From: Roseateles depolymerans
Lineage (GTDB): Bacteria; Pseudomonadota; Gammaproteobacteria; Burkholderiales; Burkholderiaceae_C
Assembly: GCA_003241055.1 (NCBI GenBank)
Contig: QFOD01000009.1
Coordinates: forward strand, 1-64,000
Direction of reading: 5' to 3'
DNA length: 64,000 nucleotides
In this document: positions 39,362 to 48,271 of the stretch, in pieces
How the letters are laid out: each line of letters opens with the position of its first letter
How positions within the stretch are numbered: position 1 is the stretch's first letter
The notes under the pieces: generated by a model
The model's input: the letters and a program-made list of their open reading frames with translations, nothing else
The model's database searches: none
What the model was told of the DNA's origin: nothing
Position numbers and translations under genes: made by a program

Positions 39362-42301
39362 TCAGAACGAGTAGCTGGCGCCCAGCTTGAACTGGCGCAT
39401 CGGGCCACGCACACCGGTCTTAGTGTCGAAGTGGGCGTTGTCCCCGCCCAGCGCATTCGCGGGCGGCGTGGACGGGCCGCCGACCCAGTCGTCGTAGTAG
39501 CCCCAGTTGGCGCTGTTGAACAGGTTCAGCACATCCACGCGCAGCTGCAGGTCGCCGCCATACACCTTGATGGTCTTGGCCAGCGCCAGGTCGAACTGCC
39601 GGAAGGCGTTGGAGTCACGCTTGACGTAGACGCACTGACCCTGGCTGGTGTCGCTGGGGAAGCCCAGGTGGCAGTCGGTCACCTGGCGCGGCTGGCCGCT
39701 GCCCAGCGTGAGCTTGCCGGACAGCTGCAGGCCCCAGGGCAGGCGGTCGGTCAAGCCGCCGATCACGAGGCGGTCACGCTCGGCATCCTTGCTGGGATTG
39801 AATCCGTGCGTGGACTTGCCATAGGTCCAGTCGAAGATGTCGTCCGTCCACGCATTGCTGTTGGTCTTGGCGTCGGTGTGCGTGTAGGCGATGGTCACGC
39901 TCCAGCCGCTGGCCGGCGTGTAGGGCTTCTCCAGCGACAGGAACAGGCTGTTGGCCTTGTTCTCGCCGACGAAGTCACCCAGCACCAGGGTGCCGTAGCC
40001 GTTCGGGCCGCCCCACAGCGGGTCGATGGGGTTTTGCTTGCCCCAGCCGCCATTGGGGTCGCGGTTGCCGCCGAACCAGATGAACTGGTTCTTGGCGTGC
40101 ACGTTGGACAGCGCGATGTCCATGTTCCATTCGCCCAGCGCCTGGCGCAGGCCGATGCTCATCTGATCGGCGAACGGCATCTTGAAGTCGTTCTTGATCA
40201 TCCAGATCTCGCCGCCCGCCTGCGCGTTCTTCTGCAGCTCGTCCAGCGCGTTGTTGGCCATGCGGCGGTCGTAGCTGCGGCCCCAGCCGCCGTAGATCAC
40301 CGTGGCCTTGTCGCCCTTGACGTCGTAGGACGCGCCCAGGCGCGGTGCGAACGCGCCCTTGAACGGTTTGCGCGAATTGCCGTTCGAGATGAAGTCCTCG
40401 ATGTTGATGCCGCCCTTGGCGAGCGACTGCGCGTAGGTCTGGCCGGCAGGCGCGGTGATGCCGGCGATGGTGCGGCCGTCCAGGCCACGCAGCGCGGCCA
40501 CGCGGTCGGCCGGGGTGACATAGCTGTTGTTCAGCATGTTGTCTTCATAGTCCCAGCGCGCGCCGATGTTGAGCTCCAGCTGCTTGGTGAGCTTCCAGTC
40601 GTCCTGCAGGTAGAGGCCGTACTGCTTGTTGCTGAAGTTGGCCGTGGCGCTCGGGATGGCTGCGGTGATCTCGCACTGATCGCTCTTCAGGCCATTGCTG
40701 CTGACGTTGGTGCCCGTGCAGGCGACCCCGTTGAAATAGGGCTGGCCGGTCGCGGTGTTCAGCACCGTGTTGATGGTGGGGACGCGGAAGGCCGTGCCGC
40801 TCAGTTCGTACTTCATCGCCTTGAACTGCACGCCGCCCTTGATCACGTGACCGGAGATGCCGGTGAAGCTCAGGTCATCCTTCAGGTAGACCCCGCGCTG
40901 GCGGCGATCCTGGGCATTGGGCGAGCCGCCGGTGAAGAAGATGTCCTGCACATTCGCCAGCATGTTCGTCGGCGAGTACTTGTAGCGCACCTGCGGGTCG
41001 CTGGAATCCGACTGCGGGTTCCAGCGCGAGCTTTCCCAGCCGATGCGCGCCTCGTTCAGCCAGCGGTCGCCGGTGTACTCGTGGGTCAGGTCCAGGTGGT
41101 ACTCGTTGTTGTTGTTGTTGATCGCCGTGCTTGGCGCGAAACGGTCGCCGTCCACCGCGTAGCTGGTTTCCTTGCGCAGCGTGGTGGACAGGTCCAGGCG
41201 CTGGCGGCTGTCGATCTCGGCCGAGAGCTTGCCGAACAGCAGGTGCTCCTTGAACGAGCCGTTGAACGAGCCCTGCTGGCTGGCAATGGACGGCACGACG
41301 CCCGGGTTGCCGGGGTACTTGTCCAGGTTCATCGCGGTCAGCTGCCGCGGCTTGTCCAGCGACTTGCCGTCGTAGGCCACGAAGTAGTGCAGCGTGTCGG
41401 GCTTGATGGCGCCGCCGATGCTGAAGCCGCCCTCGAGCTGCTCGTTGGACGGTGCCGCGATGCCGTTGGCCTGGTCCTGCTTCTGGATGGGGCTCAGCGA
41501 GGTCCAGTTGCTGCCGGTGCGGTTGATGTAGACATTGCCGTGCGTCTCGTTGCCGCCCGACTTGGTGACGGCCGAGATCGCCACGCTGGAGACCTGGTCG
41601 TACTCGGCCTTGTAGTTCTGCGTCAGCACCCGGTATTCCGCGATCGCGGTCTGCGGGAAGGGGTTGCCCTGGCTGGTGTCCTGGCCGGAAACGCCGCCGC
41701 GCAGGATGTTGTTCTTGCGGCCGACGCCGTCGATGAAAACGTTTACAGAGTCAACATTTTGAGAGCCGCTGCGCAGGCGCGTATTGCCGCTCGGGTCGGT
41801 ATCGAAGCGCACGCCCGGCGCAAAGTCGGCCGCCGACAGGAAGTTGCGGGTGGCCTGCGGGATGGCTTCGATCATCCGGTTGGACACGGTGGTGCCGACC
41901 TGGGAGTCGATCACGCCCTGGCGCTGCGCGCTGCCGGCCACCACGACGGTGTCCAGCCGGGTGCTGCCGCTGCTCAGGTCCAGCGTGGCGCTCTCGCCGA
42001 CGGACAGTGTGACCGCCGTGCCGGTGGTCGAGCCGCCCACGCGGATCTCGTAGCTGCCCGGGTTGAGGCCCAGCAGCACGTAGCTGCCATCCGCCAGCGT
42101 CCGGGTGCGGTAGGTGTTGCCGTTGCTCTTGTTGACGGCCAGCACCTCGGTGCCGGCCGGCACCGACGCGCCTGCGGCGGTGATGGTGCCGCGCACGGTG
42201 GCGTTGGAACTCTGGGCCGAAGCGACGCCGGCCAGTGCGAAGCAGACCGCGGTGGCGATCGCCCCGCGGCGCCAGGTCTTGCTGAGGGATAGGTGGCTCA
42301 T
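39362..42301 (-). CDS. TonB-dependent outer-membrane receptor (979 aa)
   Basis: After a signal peptide (GAIATAVCFALAGVASA) comes a carboxypeptidase-regulatory-like beta domain (about 28-100, ATVRGTITAAGASVPAGTEVLAV...GSYVLLGLNPGSYEIRV). It is followed by a plug (VVVAGSAQRQG, VNVFIDGVGRKN) and a large beta barrel ending in ...LGASYSF with terminal Phe. The Oar-like layout is common in carbohydrate receptors. It would carry beta-glucan fragments across the outer membrane using TonB. ATG 42301 follows GGAGA; the reading to 42352 is not needed. It lies 47 bp after lacI and 52 bp before the GH144 gene. An operator-like 14-mer lies inside it at 41734-41747. Confidence 0.9.
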   Translation of the reverse strand: MSHLSLSKTWRRGAIATAVCFALAGVASAQSSNATVRGTITAAGASVPAGTEVLAVNKSNGNTYRTRTLADGSYVLLGLNPGSYEIRVGGSTTGTAVTLSVGESATLDLSSGSTRLDTVVVAGSAQRQGVIDSQVGTTVSNRMIEAIPQATRNFLSAADFAPGVRFDTDPSGNTRLRSGSQNVDSVNVFIDGVGRKNNILRGGVSGQDTSQGNPFPQTAIAEYRVLTQNYKAEYDQVSSVAISAVTKSGGNETHGNVYINRTGSNWTSLSPIQKQDQANGIAAPSNEQLEGGFSIGGAIKPDTLHYFVAYDGKSLDKPRQLTAMNLDKYPGNPGVVPSIASQQGSFNGSFKEHLLFGKLSAEIDSRQRLDLSTTLRKETSYAVDGDRFAPSTAINNNNNEYHLDLTHEYTGDRWLNEARIGWESSRWNPQSDSSDPQVRYKYSPTNMLANVQDIFFTGGSPNAQDRRQRGVYLKDDLSFTGISGHVIKGGVQFKAMKYELSGTAFRVPTINTVLNTATGQPYFNGVACTGTNVSSNGLKSDQCEITAAIPSATANFSNKQYGLYLQDDWKLTKQLELNIGARWDYEDNMLNNSYVTPADRVAALRGLDGRTIAGITAPAGQTYAQSLAKGGINIEDFISNGNSRKPFKGAFAPRLGASYDVKGDKATVIYGGWGRSYDRRMANNALDELQKNAQAGGEIWMIKNDFKMPFADQMSIGLRQALGEWNMDIALSNVHAKNQFIWFGGNRDPNGGWGKQNPIDPLWGGPNGYGTLVLGDFVGENKANSLFLSLEKPYTPASGWSVTIAYTHTDAKTNSNAWTDDIFDWTYGKSTHGFNPSKDAERDRLVIGGLTDRLPWGLQLSGKLTLGSGQPRQVTDCHLGFPSDTSQGQCVYVKRDSNAFRQFDLALAKTIKVYGGDLQLRVDVLNLFNSANWGYYDDWVGGPSTPPANALGGDNAHFDTKTGVRGPMRQFKLGASYSF
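41734..41747. promoter_or_regulatory. LacI-type operator sequence inside the TonB receptor gene
   Basis: TGAAAACGTTTACA here is identical to the core of the operator before the GH1 gene. It encodes the V-N-V-F segment of the plug (codons GTA AAC GTT TTC), which with the preceding codons (TCT CAA AAT GTT GAC TCT) is clearly less GC-rich than the rest of the gene. It could be a second binding site for the LacI regulator; a chance result of coding constraint is not excluded. Confidence 0.5.
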
Positions 42302-42348
42302 GATGTCCTTGTCTCCTGTTGGTTTGCTATGTGTGTTGCGGACGGGAA

Positions 42349-43368
42349 TCACGGCGGCGCGCCGCAGGAGCGGCGCACCACCAGCTGCACGGACATGAGG
42401 GTGGCGCCGCTGTCCGGGGGCACCGGCGCGGCCGAACCGTCCAGCGCGGCCACCAGCGCCTCCAGCGCGTCGTTGCCCAGCGTGGCGATGGGCACGTGCA
42501 CGGTGGTCAGCGGCGGGCTGATGTAGCGCGAGATGGGGATGTCGTCGAAGCCGGCGAGCGCGATGTCCTCGGGCACGCGCAGGCCGGCGGCCTGCAGCGT
42601 GCCGAGCAGGCCTATGGCCATGATGTCGTTGGCGGCGAACACCGCGTCGGGCCGCTGCGCCGGCGGCAGGGCGAGCAGTTGCCGCGCAGCCCGTTCACCG
42701 GCGGCCTCGCTGAAGTCGCCCTCCAGCAGCCAGGGCTGGGCCCCGGCGGGCAGGCCGGCGCGGTAGCCGCGCTCGCGCTCACGCGCCTCGAAGTTGGCGG
42801 CCGGGCCGCCGAGAAAGGCGATGCGACCGTGGCCGCGCGACGCCAGATGCGCCGTCATCGCCCGCGCGCCGCCGAAGTTGTCGACCGCGAACGCGCGCTG
42901 CCCCGCACCGGCCACGCCGGCATTGAGCAGCACGGCAGGCAGGGTCGGGGGCAGGTTGTGCGCAAGGAAATCGGCGTCGGCATGGGGCGACATCACCAGC
43001 AGGCCGTCCACCCGGCCGTTCATCGCGCGCAGCGCGGCGGCGGCCTCGTCGGCATCGCCATGCGAGCTGGACAACAGCAGGTGCAGGCCGCGCGCACGCG
43101 CCGCCTGGTCGATGCCGCGGATCAGCTCGGAGAAGAACTCGCCGTGAAGGTCGGGCAGCAGCGCGCCCACGGTGTCGGTGCGGCGGGTGATGAGGCTGCG
43201 CGCTGCACCCGAGGGCGAATAGCGCAGCTCCCGCGCCACCTCCACGATGCGTTGGCGCGTGTCGGGCAGCACGTTGCCGACCCCGTTCAGCGCGCGCGAC
43301 ACGGTCGCCACCGACACCCCGGCGACGCGGGCGACATCCTTGATCGTGGCGGGTGTCGAGGCACTCAT
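42349..43368 (-). CDS. LacI/GalR-family transcription regulator
   Basis: The N-terminal LacI helix-turn-helix and hinge read TIKDVARVAGVSVATVSRALNGVGNVLPDTRQRIVEVARELRYSPSGAARSL. It is followed by a periplasmic-binding-protein-like sensor domain with VGALLPDLHGEFFSELIRGID, RPDAVFAANDIMAIGLL and VALAGFDDIPIS-like motifs. At 339 aa it is normal. It lies between the GH1 and receptor genes (3 bp and 47 bp) and most likely represses the locus through the TGTGAAAACGTTTACAC site; the inducer would be a glucan-derived sugar. Confidence 0.92.
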   Translation of the reverse strand: MSASTPATIKDVARVAGVSVATVSRALNGVGNVLPDTRQRIVEVARELRYSPSGAARSLITRRTDTVGALLPDLHGEFFSELIRGIDQAARARGLHLLLSSSHGDADEAAAALRAMNGRVDGLLVMSPHADADFLAHNLPPTLPAVLLNAGVAGAGQRAFAVDNFGGARAMTAHLASRGHGRIAFLGGPAANFEARERERGYRAGLPAGAQPWLLEGDFSEAAGERAARQLLALPPAQRPDAVFAANDIMAIGLLGTLQAAGLRVPEDIALAGFDDIPISRYISPPLTTVHVPIATLGNDALEALVAALDGSAAPVPPDSGATLMSVQLVVRRSCGAPP

Positions 43369-43371
43369 GGG

Positions 43372-44715
43372 TCAGTCCGGCAGGCCGTTGCGGGCGATCA
43401 CGTCAGAGTAGAAGCGCGCGCTCGCCTTGGGCGTGCGTTCCAGCGTCTGGAAGTTCACATGCACCAGGCCGAAGCGCTTGGAAAAGCCCAGCGCCCACTC
43501 CAGGTTGTCGAACAGCGACCAGGCGAAATAGCCCCGCATGTCGGCGCCACGCGCCATCGCGTCCTGCACCGCCGCGATGTGGGTGCGCAGGTAGTGCACC
43601 CGCAGCGGGTCATCCACGCGGCCGTCGATGGCGGCGGGCGGGTCGTAGAAGGCCGCGCCGTTCTCGGTCACGTACAGCGGCAGGCCGCCATAGCGCTCGT
43701 GCATCCAGACCAGCGTGTCGGCCAGGCTCTGCGGATGCAGCTCCCAGCCGGTCTCGGTGTAGATGCCGCCCGGCTGGCGCACCGGCACGGCCGGCAACGG
43801 CCAGCCCTGCGCATCGTGGCGCACGACGGCGCGGGTGTAGTAGTTCAGGCCCAGGAAGTCGATGGGCTGCTTCAGCGCCTCGACCTCGGCGGCCGGCCAG
43901 TCCGGCCAGGCCTCGCCGAACACCTCGCGCAGCTCCTCCGGATAAGTGCCGAGCAGCGCCGGGTCCAGGTATTGCCGGTTCATGTAGGCGTCGGCCAGTT
44001 GGGCCGCATGGCGGTCGGCGTCGGTCGCGTCCGGCCCGACATGCTTGGGCTCGATGTTCACCACCAGGCCGATCTGGTGCCTGCCGGTCGCACGGTAGGC
44101 CTGCACGCCCTTGGCATGCGCCTGCATCAGCCGGTGCGCGACGATGGCGGCCTCATAGGCGCTCTTGTGGCCAGGCGCCAGCGCACCGTGCATATAGCCC
44201 TGGTCGGCAATCACCCAGGGCTCGTTGAGCGTGACCCACAGCTTGACCCGGTCGTCCAGCGCGCGGAAGGCCACCTGGGCATAGTCGGCGAACCAGTCCG
44301 GCATGTCGGGGTTGAGCCAGCCGCCACGGTCGTCCAGCGCCGCAGGCAGGTCCCAGTGATAGAGCGTGGCCATGGGCTGGATGCCGGCGGCCAGCAGCTC
44401 GTCCACCAGCCGCTCGTAGAAGCCCAGGCCGGCCGGGTTCACGCGCCCGCGCCCCTCGGGCATGACCCGACCCCAGGCGATGCTGAAGCGGTAGGCCGTC
44501 AGGCCCAGGTCGCGCATCAGCGCGACGTCTTCCTTCATGCGCCGGTAATGGTCGCAGGCGACGTCACCGGTGTCGCCGTTGGCCACCCGGCCGGGCGTGT
44601 GGGCGAAGCGATGCCAGTTGCTGACCCCGGCCCCGTCGGCCAGCGGCGAGCCCTCGATCTGATAGGCAGAAGTAGCGCAGCCCCACAGGAAGCGGGGAGG
44701 GAACGGTTGTCTCAT
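43372..44715 (-). CDS. GH1 beta-glucosidase
   Basis: The 447-aa protein is a complete GH1 barrel. It starts FPPRFLWGCATSAYQIEGSP and has the acid/base E165 in VTLNEPW and the nucleophile E351 in YVTENGAAF. FLGLNYYTRAVV and FAWSLFDNLEWALGFSKRFGL complete the family pattern. No signal peptide is seen, so it is cytoplasmic and would split sophorose or other short beta-glucosides. It is first in the locus, directly downstream of a promoter with an overlapping LacI-type operator. Confidence 0.95.
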   Translation of the reverse strand: MRQPFPPRFLWGCATSAYQIEGSPLADGAGVSNWHRFAHTPGRVANGDTGDVACDHYRRMKEDVALMRDLGLTAYRFSIAWGRVMPEGRGRVNPAGLGFYERLVDELLAAGIQPMATLYHWDLPAALDDRGGWLNPDMPDWFADYAQVAFRALDDRVKLWVTLNEPWVIADQGYMHGALAPGHKSAYEAAIVAHRLMQAHAKGVQAYRATGRHQIGLVVNIEPKHVGPDATDADRHAAQLADAYMNRQYLDPALLGTYPEELREVFGEAWPDWPAAEVEALKQPIDFLGLNYYTRAVVRHDAQGWPLPAVPVRQPGGIYTETGWELHPQSLADTLVWMHERYGGLPLYVTENGAAFYDPPAAIDGRVDDPLRVHYLRTHIAAVQDAMARGADMRGYFAWSLFDNLEWALGFSKRFGLVHVNFQTLERTPKASARFYSDVIARNGLPD

Positions 44716-44746
44716 CCGTCGAACCGGTGCGTGTGTCGCCCGGCCT

Positions 44747-44763
44747 TGTGAAAACGTTTACAC
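44747..44763. promoter_or_regulatory. LacI/GalR-type operator before the GH1 gene
   Basis: TGTGAAAACGTTTACAC is a pseudo-palindrome centred on the CG of AAACGTTT, the classic LacI/GalR-family operator form. It lies 31 bp upstream of the GH1 start codon and 2 bp downstream of the predicted -10 box, where bound repressor would block initiation. The locus encodes its own LacI regulator. Confidence 0.8.
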
Positions 44764-44765
44764 GC

Positions 44766-44795
44766 ATTCTTGTCGAAGATTCACGGAAGCGTCAA
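44766..44795 (-). promoter_or_regulatory. Predicted promoter of the glucan locus
   Basis: On the minus strand TTGACG (44790-44795) and AAGAAT (44766-44771) are separated by 18 bp, a reasonable sigma-70 promoter. The transcription start would fall inside the adjacent operator. Confidence 0.6.
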
Positions 44796-44898
44796 CTGCG
44801 GGTTGACCCCTGGTCGCCCCGCTCGTGGCGAGTTCGCCACCGCAGCAAAATCTGGCCCTCGTCAGAGGGCGGCGGTTGACCGAGCGCCGCGCGGTTCT

Positions 44899-46314
44899 TC
44901 AACCGCCCACCTCTGCCCCTGCCGTTCGCAGAACGCCCTCCCCCACTGCCGACGCCCGGCACAGGCCGGCCTGTGCCTGGCCGCGCCACCAGCAGGGGGC
45001 GGGCTGCTCGGGCTGCGGATGAGGCACGCCATCGCCGTCGATGCGCCCCACCACCACATGCCAGCTGCGCACGCCCTGGGCATCGAGCTGCAGATGCAGC
45101 AGCCAGGCGGTGTTGTTGTCGGCATCGCTGAAGCCGTCGAACACGAAATTGCCGAGGCTGTAGATGATGGGCCGCCCCCGATAGATCTCGACGTCCTGCG
45201 TGACGTGAGGGTGGCCGCCGACCACCGCGTCCGCGCCGGCATCGATCATCAGCCGGGCCAGCTGGCGCTGGCGGGCATTGGCCAGCGGCTCGTGCTCCTG
45301 CCCCCAATGCATGACCGGGATCACCACGTCGGCCTGGCGGCGCGCCTGCTGGATGTCCAGCCACACCTGCTCGTCCTCGCTCCATGCGATGCCCGCCCGC
45401 GCCGTGTCGGCCTCGAAGGCCCGCGGCATGAACTCGTTGTAGCCCAGCAGCGCGATGCGCAGGCCGTGGCGCTCGATGATCAGCGGCTGGTGGGCCTGCG
45501 CCAGGTTGTGGCCGCCGCCGAAATACGCCAGACCCTGGCGCTGCAGCAGGCCCAGCATCTCACCAAAGGCCTGTGGGCCGTAGTCGCCGCTGTGGTTGTT
45601 GGCCAGCGCCACCGCGTCCAGATGACGGGCCAGCACCGGCAGCACGCGCGGATGGGCACGGAAGCTGAAGGGCTTGGCCGGATCGGCCCGGCCACCTCGG
45701 GCCACCACGCACTCCAGATTGCCCACCCGCACATCGGCCCGGTCCAGCCACGCGGCAAAGGGCTTGAAGGGATCGCGGCCCTGGCGGATCAGGCGGCCGG
45801 GCGCGTCGTCCAGCATCACGTCGCCCACCAGCGCCAGGCTGGCCCTCGCCGCAGGCGCGGTCGACGCCGAGGCGAGCCGCGGCAACACCTCGGGTCCGCT
45901 GAACGCCGCCGGGATGGCAGCCGGGGTGGCGTCCTGCGGCCACACCGCGCAACGCCAGACCAGCTCACGCCCCAACCCCGGGGTGAGCACGCGCTGCCAA
46001 CCGGTAGCGGGTGCGAGCTCGCGCGGCGACGGCACAGCCAGGCTGGCCTGGTGCAGCAACGCGCCGTCGGCATAGGTGTTGAGCTTGATATAGCCGGGCT
46101 GGGTGCCGTCCTCCACCCACATCGCCTTGAACGCGAAGCGCCCCACCGGCACGCTGGCTACGGTGTAGGGGGAGGCCACCGGATGCGCCTCCAGCTCGTA
46201 GCGCTGGCCACCCTGCACCAGCTCGCAGTGCAGGGTCGGCGTGGATTGCGCATGACCTGCCCCCGCGCACAGCATCCACGCCAGCGCCCCACACCAACGC
46301 TCAAGTCTTTGCAT
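44899..46314 (-). CDS. CapA-family metallophosphatase-like protein (471 aa)
   Basis: A signal peptide (ALAWMLCAGAGHAQS) precedes an unassigned N-terminal beta region (about 25-150). The CapA/PGA_cap domain follows: SLALVGDVMLDDAPG, VGNLECVVARGG, AVALANNHSGDYG, VVIPVMHWGQEHEP and GGHPHVTQDVEIYRGRPIIYSLGNFVFD. Family members have a calcineurin-like fold and were first linked to polyglutamate capsule; most bacterial members have no known substrate. No other capB/capC genes are nearby. Its start overlaps the PEP-CTERM gene's end by 14 bp. Confidence 0.85.
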   Translation of the reverse strand: MQRLERWCGALAWMLCAGAGHAQSTPTLHCELVQGGQRYELEAHPVASPYTVASVPVGRFAFKAMWVEDGTQPGYIKLNTYADGALLHQASLAVPSPRELAPATGWQRVLTPGLGRELVWRCAVWPQDATPAAIPAAFSGPEVLPRLASASTAPAARASLALVGDVMLDDAPGRLIRQGRDPFKPFAAWLDRADVRVGNLECVVARGGRADPAKPFSFRAHPRVLPVLARHLDAVALANNHSGDYGPQAFGEMLGLLQRQGLAYFGGGHNLAQAHQPLIIERHGLRIALLGYNEFMPRAFEADTARAGIAWSEDEQVWLDIQQARRQADVVIPVMHWGQEHEPLANARQRQLARLMIDAGADAVVGGHPHVTQDVEIYRGRPIIYSLGNFVFDGFSDADNNTAWLLHLQLDAQGVRSWHVVVGRIDGDGVPHPQPEQPAPCWWRGQAQAGLCRASAVGEGVLRTAGAEVGG

Positions 46315-47326
46315 CGCGGCGGCGGCCCCATGCAGCCAGCCCGGCCAGCCCGGCCAGCAGCAGCCAAGCCGTGCCCGCTTCCGGTACCGGCGCCAGGTAG
46401 TCCGTGCCCGACGCGGACAGCAGCTGGAAGTTCGTCACCTCCTGGTGCTGGCTGTTGAAAAGCTGCACGCCGGTCAGCCGGGCCGTGCCCAGGAAATCAG
46501 CGCTGACCTCGCCGTAGGCCGAGGCGATCAGCCCCACCGTCAGATCCCAGGACTGGCCCCAGACCATGGGCAGGTCGAAGCTGTAGAAGGTGCTGGCACC
46601 GCTGAGGTAACCGGTGCTGGTGGTCCAGCCCGGCGGGGGCGTGGTGTTCTGTATCCGGCCGGTGCTGCCGCGCGTGAGCGACAGGTTCCAGCCGTACTGC
46701 ACCGGCTGCACGGACTGCTCGTAGAGCAGCTGCACATAGGTGCTGCCGAAGTAGTAGGGCGCCTGCGCGCCCAGTGCGCTGGCCGTGCCATGCAGCTCGA
46801 AGGCATAGCGCACGAAGCCGGCACTGCCCGTCGCCACCGCAGCGCTGGTGGCCGTCAGCGTGTCGGTGAAGCGGGCTGCCGCCACCGTGCTGGCATAGGC
46901 GCCCGGACTGCCGTTCGGCAAGCCCTGCAGAAAGCTGCCCTGGGCCGACACGCCCAGGCTGCCGTAACGGGCGATCGCATCGGCCTGGCCGGTGTAGTAG
47001 CCGGCCGTGGATGCCGGGATACCCAGCTTCACCGGCGCCACGCTCAGCGTGCTGGTGACGCTGCCGCTGCTGCCCGTGGCGTGGTTGAGCCCGCCGGTGA
47101 GACCACAGGCGGCAATCCCGCCCGCCGGAAACGCGCCCCCTTGAAAGAACGGCAGCAACTCGGCCGGCGTGCCGCTGGTGTAGCAGCCGGCCTCGATGCT
47201 GCCGTTGGTCAGCCCACCGACACCCCCCGCATAGGCATCCAGCGTGGCAGCACGCGCCACCGGGGCACAGACCACGACAGCGCCCGCCAGGGCCGCTCCA
47301 AGGATTCGCTGTTTGAACGCTTGCAT
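46301..47326 (-). CDS. PEP-CTERM sorting-domain protein (341 aa)
   Basis: The exported protein begins MQAFKQRILGAALAGAVVVCAPVARA. Its C-terminus is the PEP-CTERM signal: VPEAGT, then a hydrophobic helix (AWLLLAGLAGLAAWG) and RRR. Such proteins are processed by an exosortase (EpsH/XrtA type) and usually relate to exopolysaccharide or biofilm matrix. The middle is Gly/Ser/Thr/Ala-rich with two Cys and no domain I recognise. ATG 47326 follows GGGAG; GTG and TTG codons directly precede it. The CapA-like gene starts inside its last codons. Confidence 0.8.
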   Translation of the reverse strand: MQAFKQRILGAALAGAVVVCAPVARAATLDAYAGGVGGLTNGSIEAGCYTSGTPAELLPFFQGGAFPAGGIAACGLTGGLNHATGSSGSVTSTLSVAPVKLGIPASTAGYYTGQADAIARYGSLGVSAQGSFLQGLPNGSPGAYASTVAAARFTDTLTATSAAVATGSAGFVRYAFELHGTASALGAQAPYYFGSTYVQLLYEQSVQPVQYGWNLSLTRGSTGRIQNTTPPPGWTTSTGYLSGASTFYSFDLPMVWGQSWDLTVGLIASAYGEVSADFLGTARLTGVQLFNSQHQEVTNFQLLSASGTDYLAPVPEAGTAWLLLAGLAGLAAWGRRRDAKT

Positions 47327-47503
47327 CACCAAATCTCCCGAATTGGAGGCCGGGGAACGGGCTCCCGATGGCTTGTACGGAACCCACCCGTCGTTCGCGA
47401 CAGGCTCCCCCTAGAAAAGCAGTGCCCAGGCGCGGCGATGTCGCGATCGCGCTCGCCTTCTCGTACCTCTGGGGACGACCTGTTTCCTGCCTGCGGGGTG
47501 ACG

Positions 47504-48271
47504 ATGCTGTGGTGGAAGTTGCTGCTGACGACGATGGGACTGCTGCTGGTGCTGGTGGCGGCGCGCCTGGGTGGGCGGCGCATGGCGGGGGTGCTGGCGG
47601 CGCTGCCCACCATCACCGCGCCCACGCTGGCCTGGACGGCCTGGGAGCAGGGCACGGGCTTCGCCGTGCAGGCGGCCATTGGCAGCGTGGCGTCGTGCGC
47701 GGCGCTGGCGATGTTTGCGCTGGCCTATGTGCACGCATCACGCCGCCTGGCCGCGCTGCACGCGATGGCCTGCGGTCTGGCCGCCGCTGCGCTGGTGATG
47801 TGGCCGGCCCAACTGGCCAGCCAAACGCTGCCGGCCGCGCTGAGCCTGGCGCTGGGCTTCACGCTGCTGGCCTGGGCCCGGCTGCCCACGCCCGGCACGG
47901 CCGCCATCGGCGCGTCGCGCAGCGGCCGGACCTCGTTGCTGGCGCTGTGCGCGGTGGCCGGTCTCACCGTGCTGGCCACCACGCTGGGGCCGGCGCTCGG
48001 GCCGTTCGCCACCGGGCTGCTGGCCTCCTTGCCGCTGGTCAGCGGCCCCCTGGCGATGGCCGAGCATGCGGTCTCGGGCCATCAGGCGTCCACCGAGTTC
48101 CTGCGCGGCTATGTGCGCGGCCTGTTCGGCAAGGCCGCGTTCGGTGCGCTGTTCGCGCTGCTGGCGCCCGGGGCGGGCGTGCTGCTGGCCCTGGCGCTGG
48201 GCGCGCTGGCCGCCTGCGCGCCGGAGCTGCGCCGCACGACTCGTCGCCGCCTAAACTCGTCGTCACGATGA
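47504..48271 (+). CDS. Multi-pass membrane protein (255 aa)
   Basis: About seven or eight hydrophobic helices cover the sequence, beginning WWKLLLTTMGLLLVLVAARLGGRRMAGVLAALPTITAP. I do not recognise the family. Motifs ARLGGRRMAGVLAALPTITAPT near the N-terminus and the similar GPFATGLLASLPLVSGPLAM in the second half suggest an internal duplication. ATG 47504 is chosen; GTG at 47498 is possible. Its stop overlaps the kinase start (ATGA), so the two are co-translated and may work together. Confidence 0.8.
   Translation: MLWWKLLLTTMGLLLVLVAARLGGRRMAGVLAALPTITAPTLAWTAWEQGTGFAVQAAIGSVASCAALAMFALAYVHASRRLAALHAMACGLAAAALVMWPAQLASQTLPAALSLALGFTLLAWARLPTPGTAAIGASRSGRTSLLALCAVAGLTVLATTLGPALGPFATGLLASLPLVSGPLAMAEHAVSGHQASTEFLRGYVRGLFGKAAFGALFALLAPGAGVLLALALGALAACAPELRRTTRRRLNSSSR

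Noticed and set aside
39149..42292. 1,047-codon plus-strand open frame opposite the TonB receptor
   Set aside because: Antisense shadow of a clear TonB-dependent receptor with signal peptide, plug and terminal Phe.
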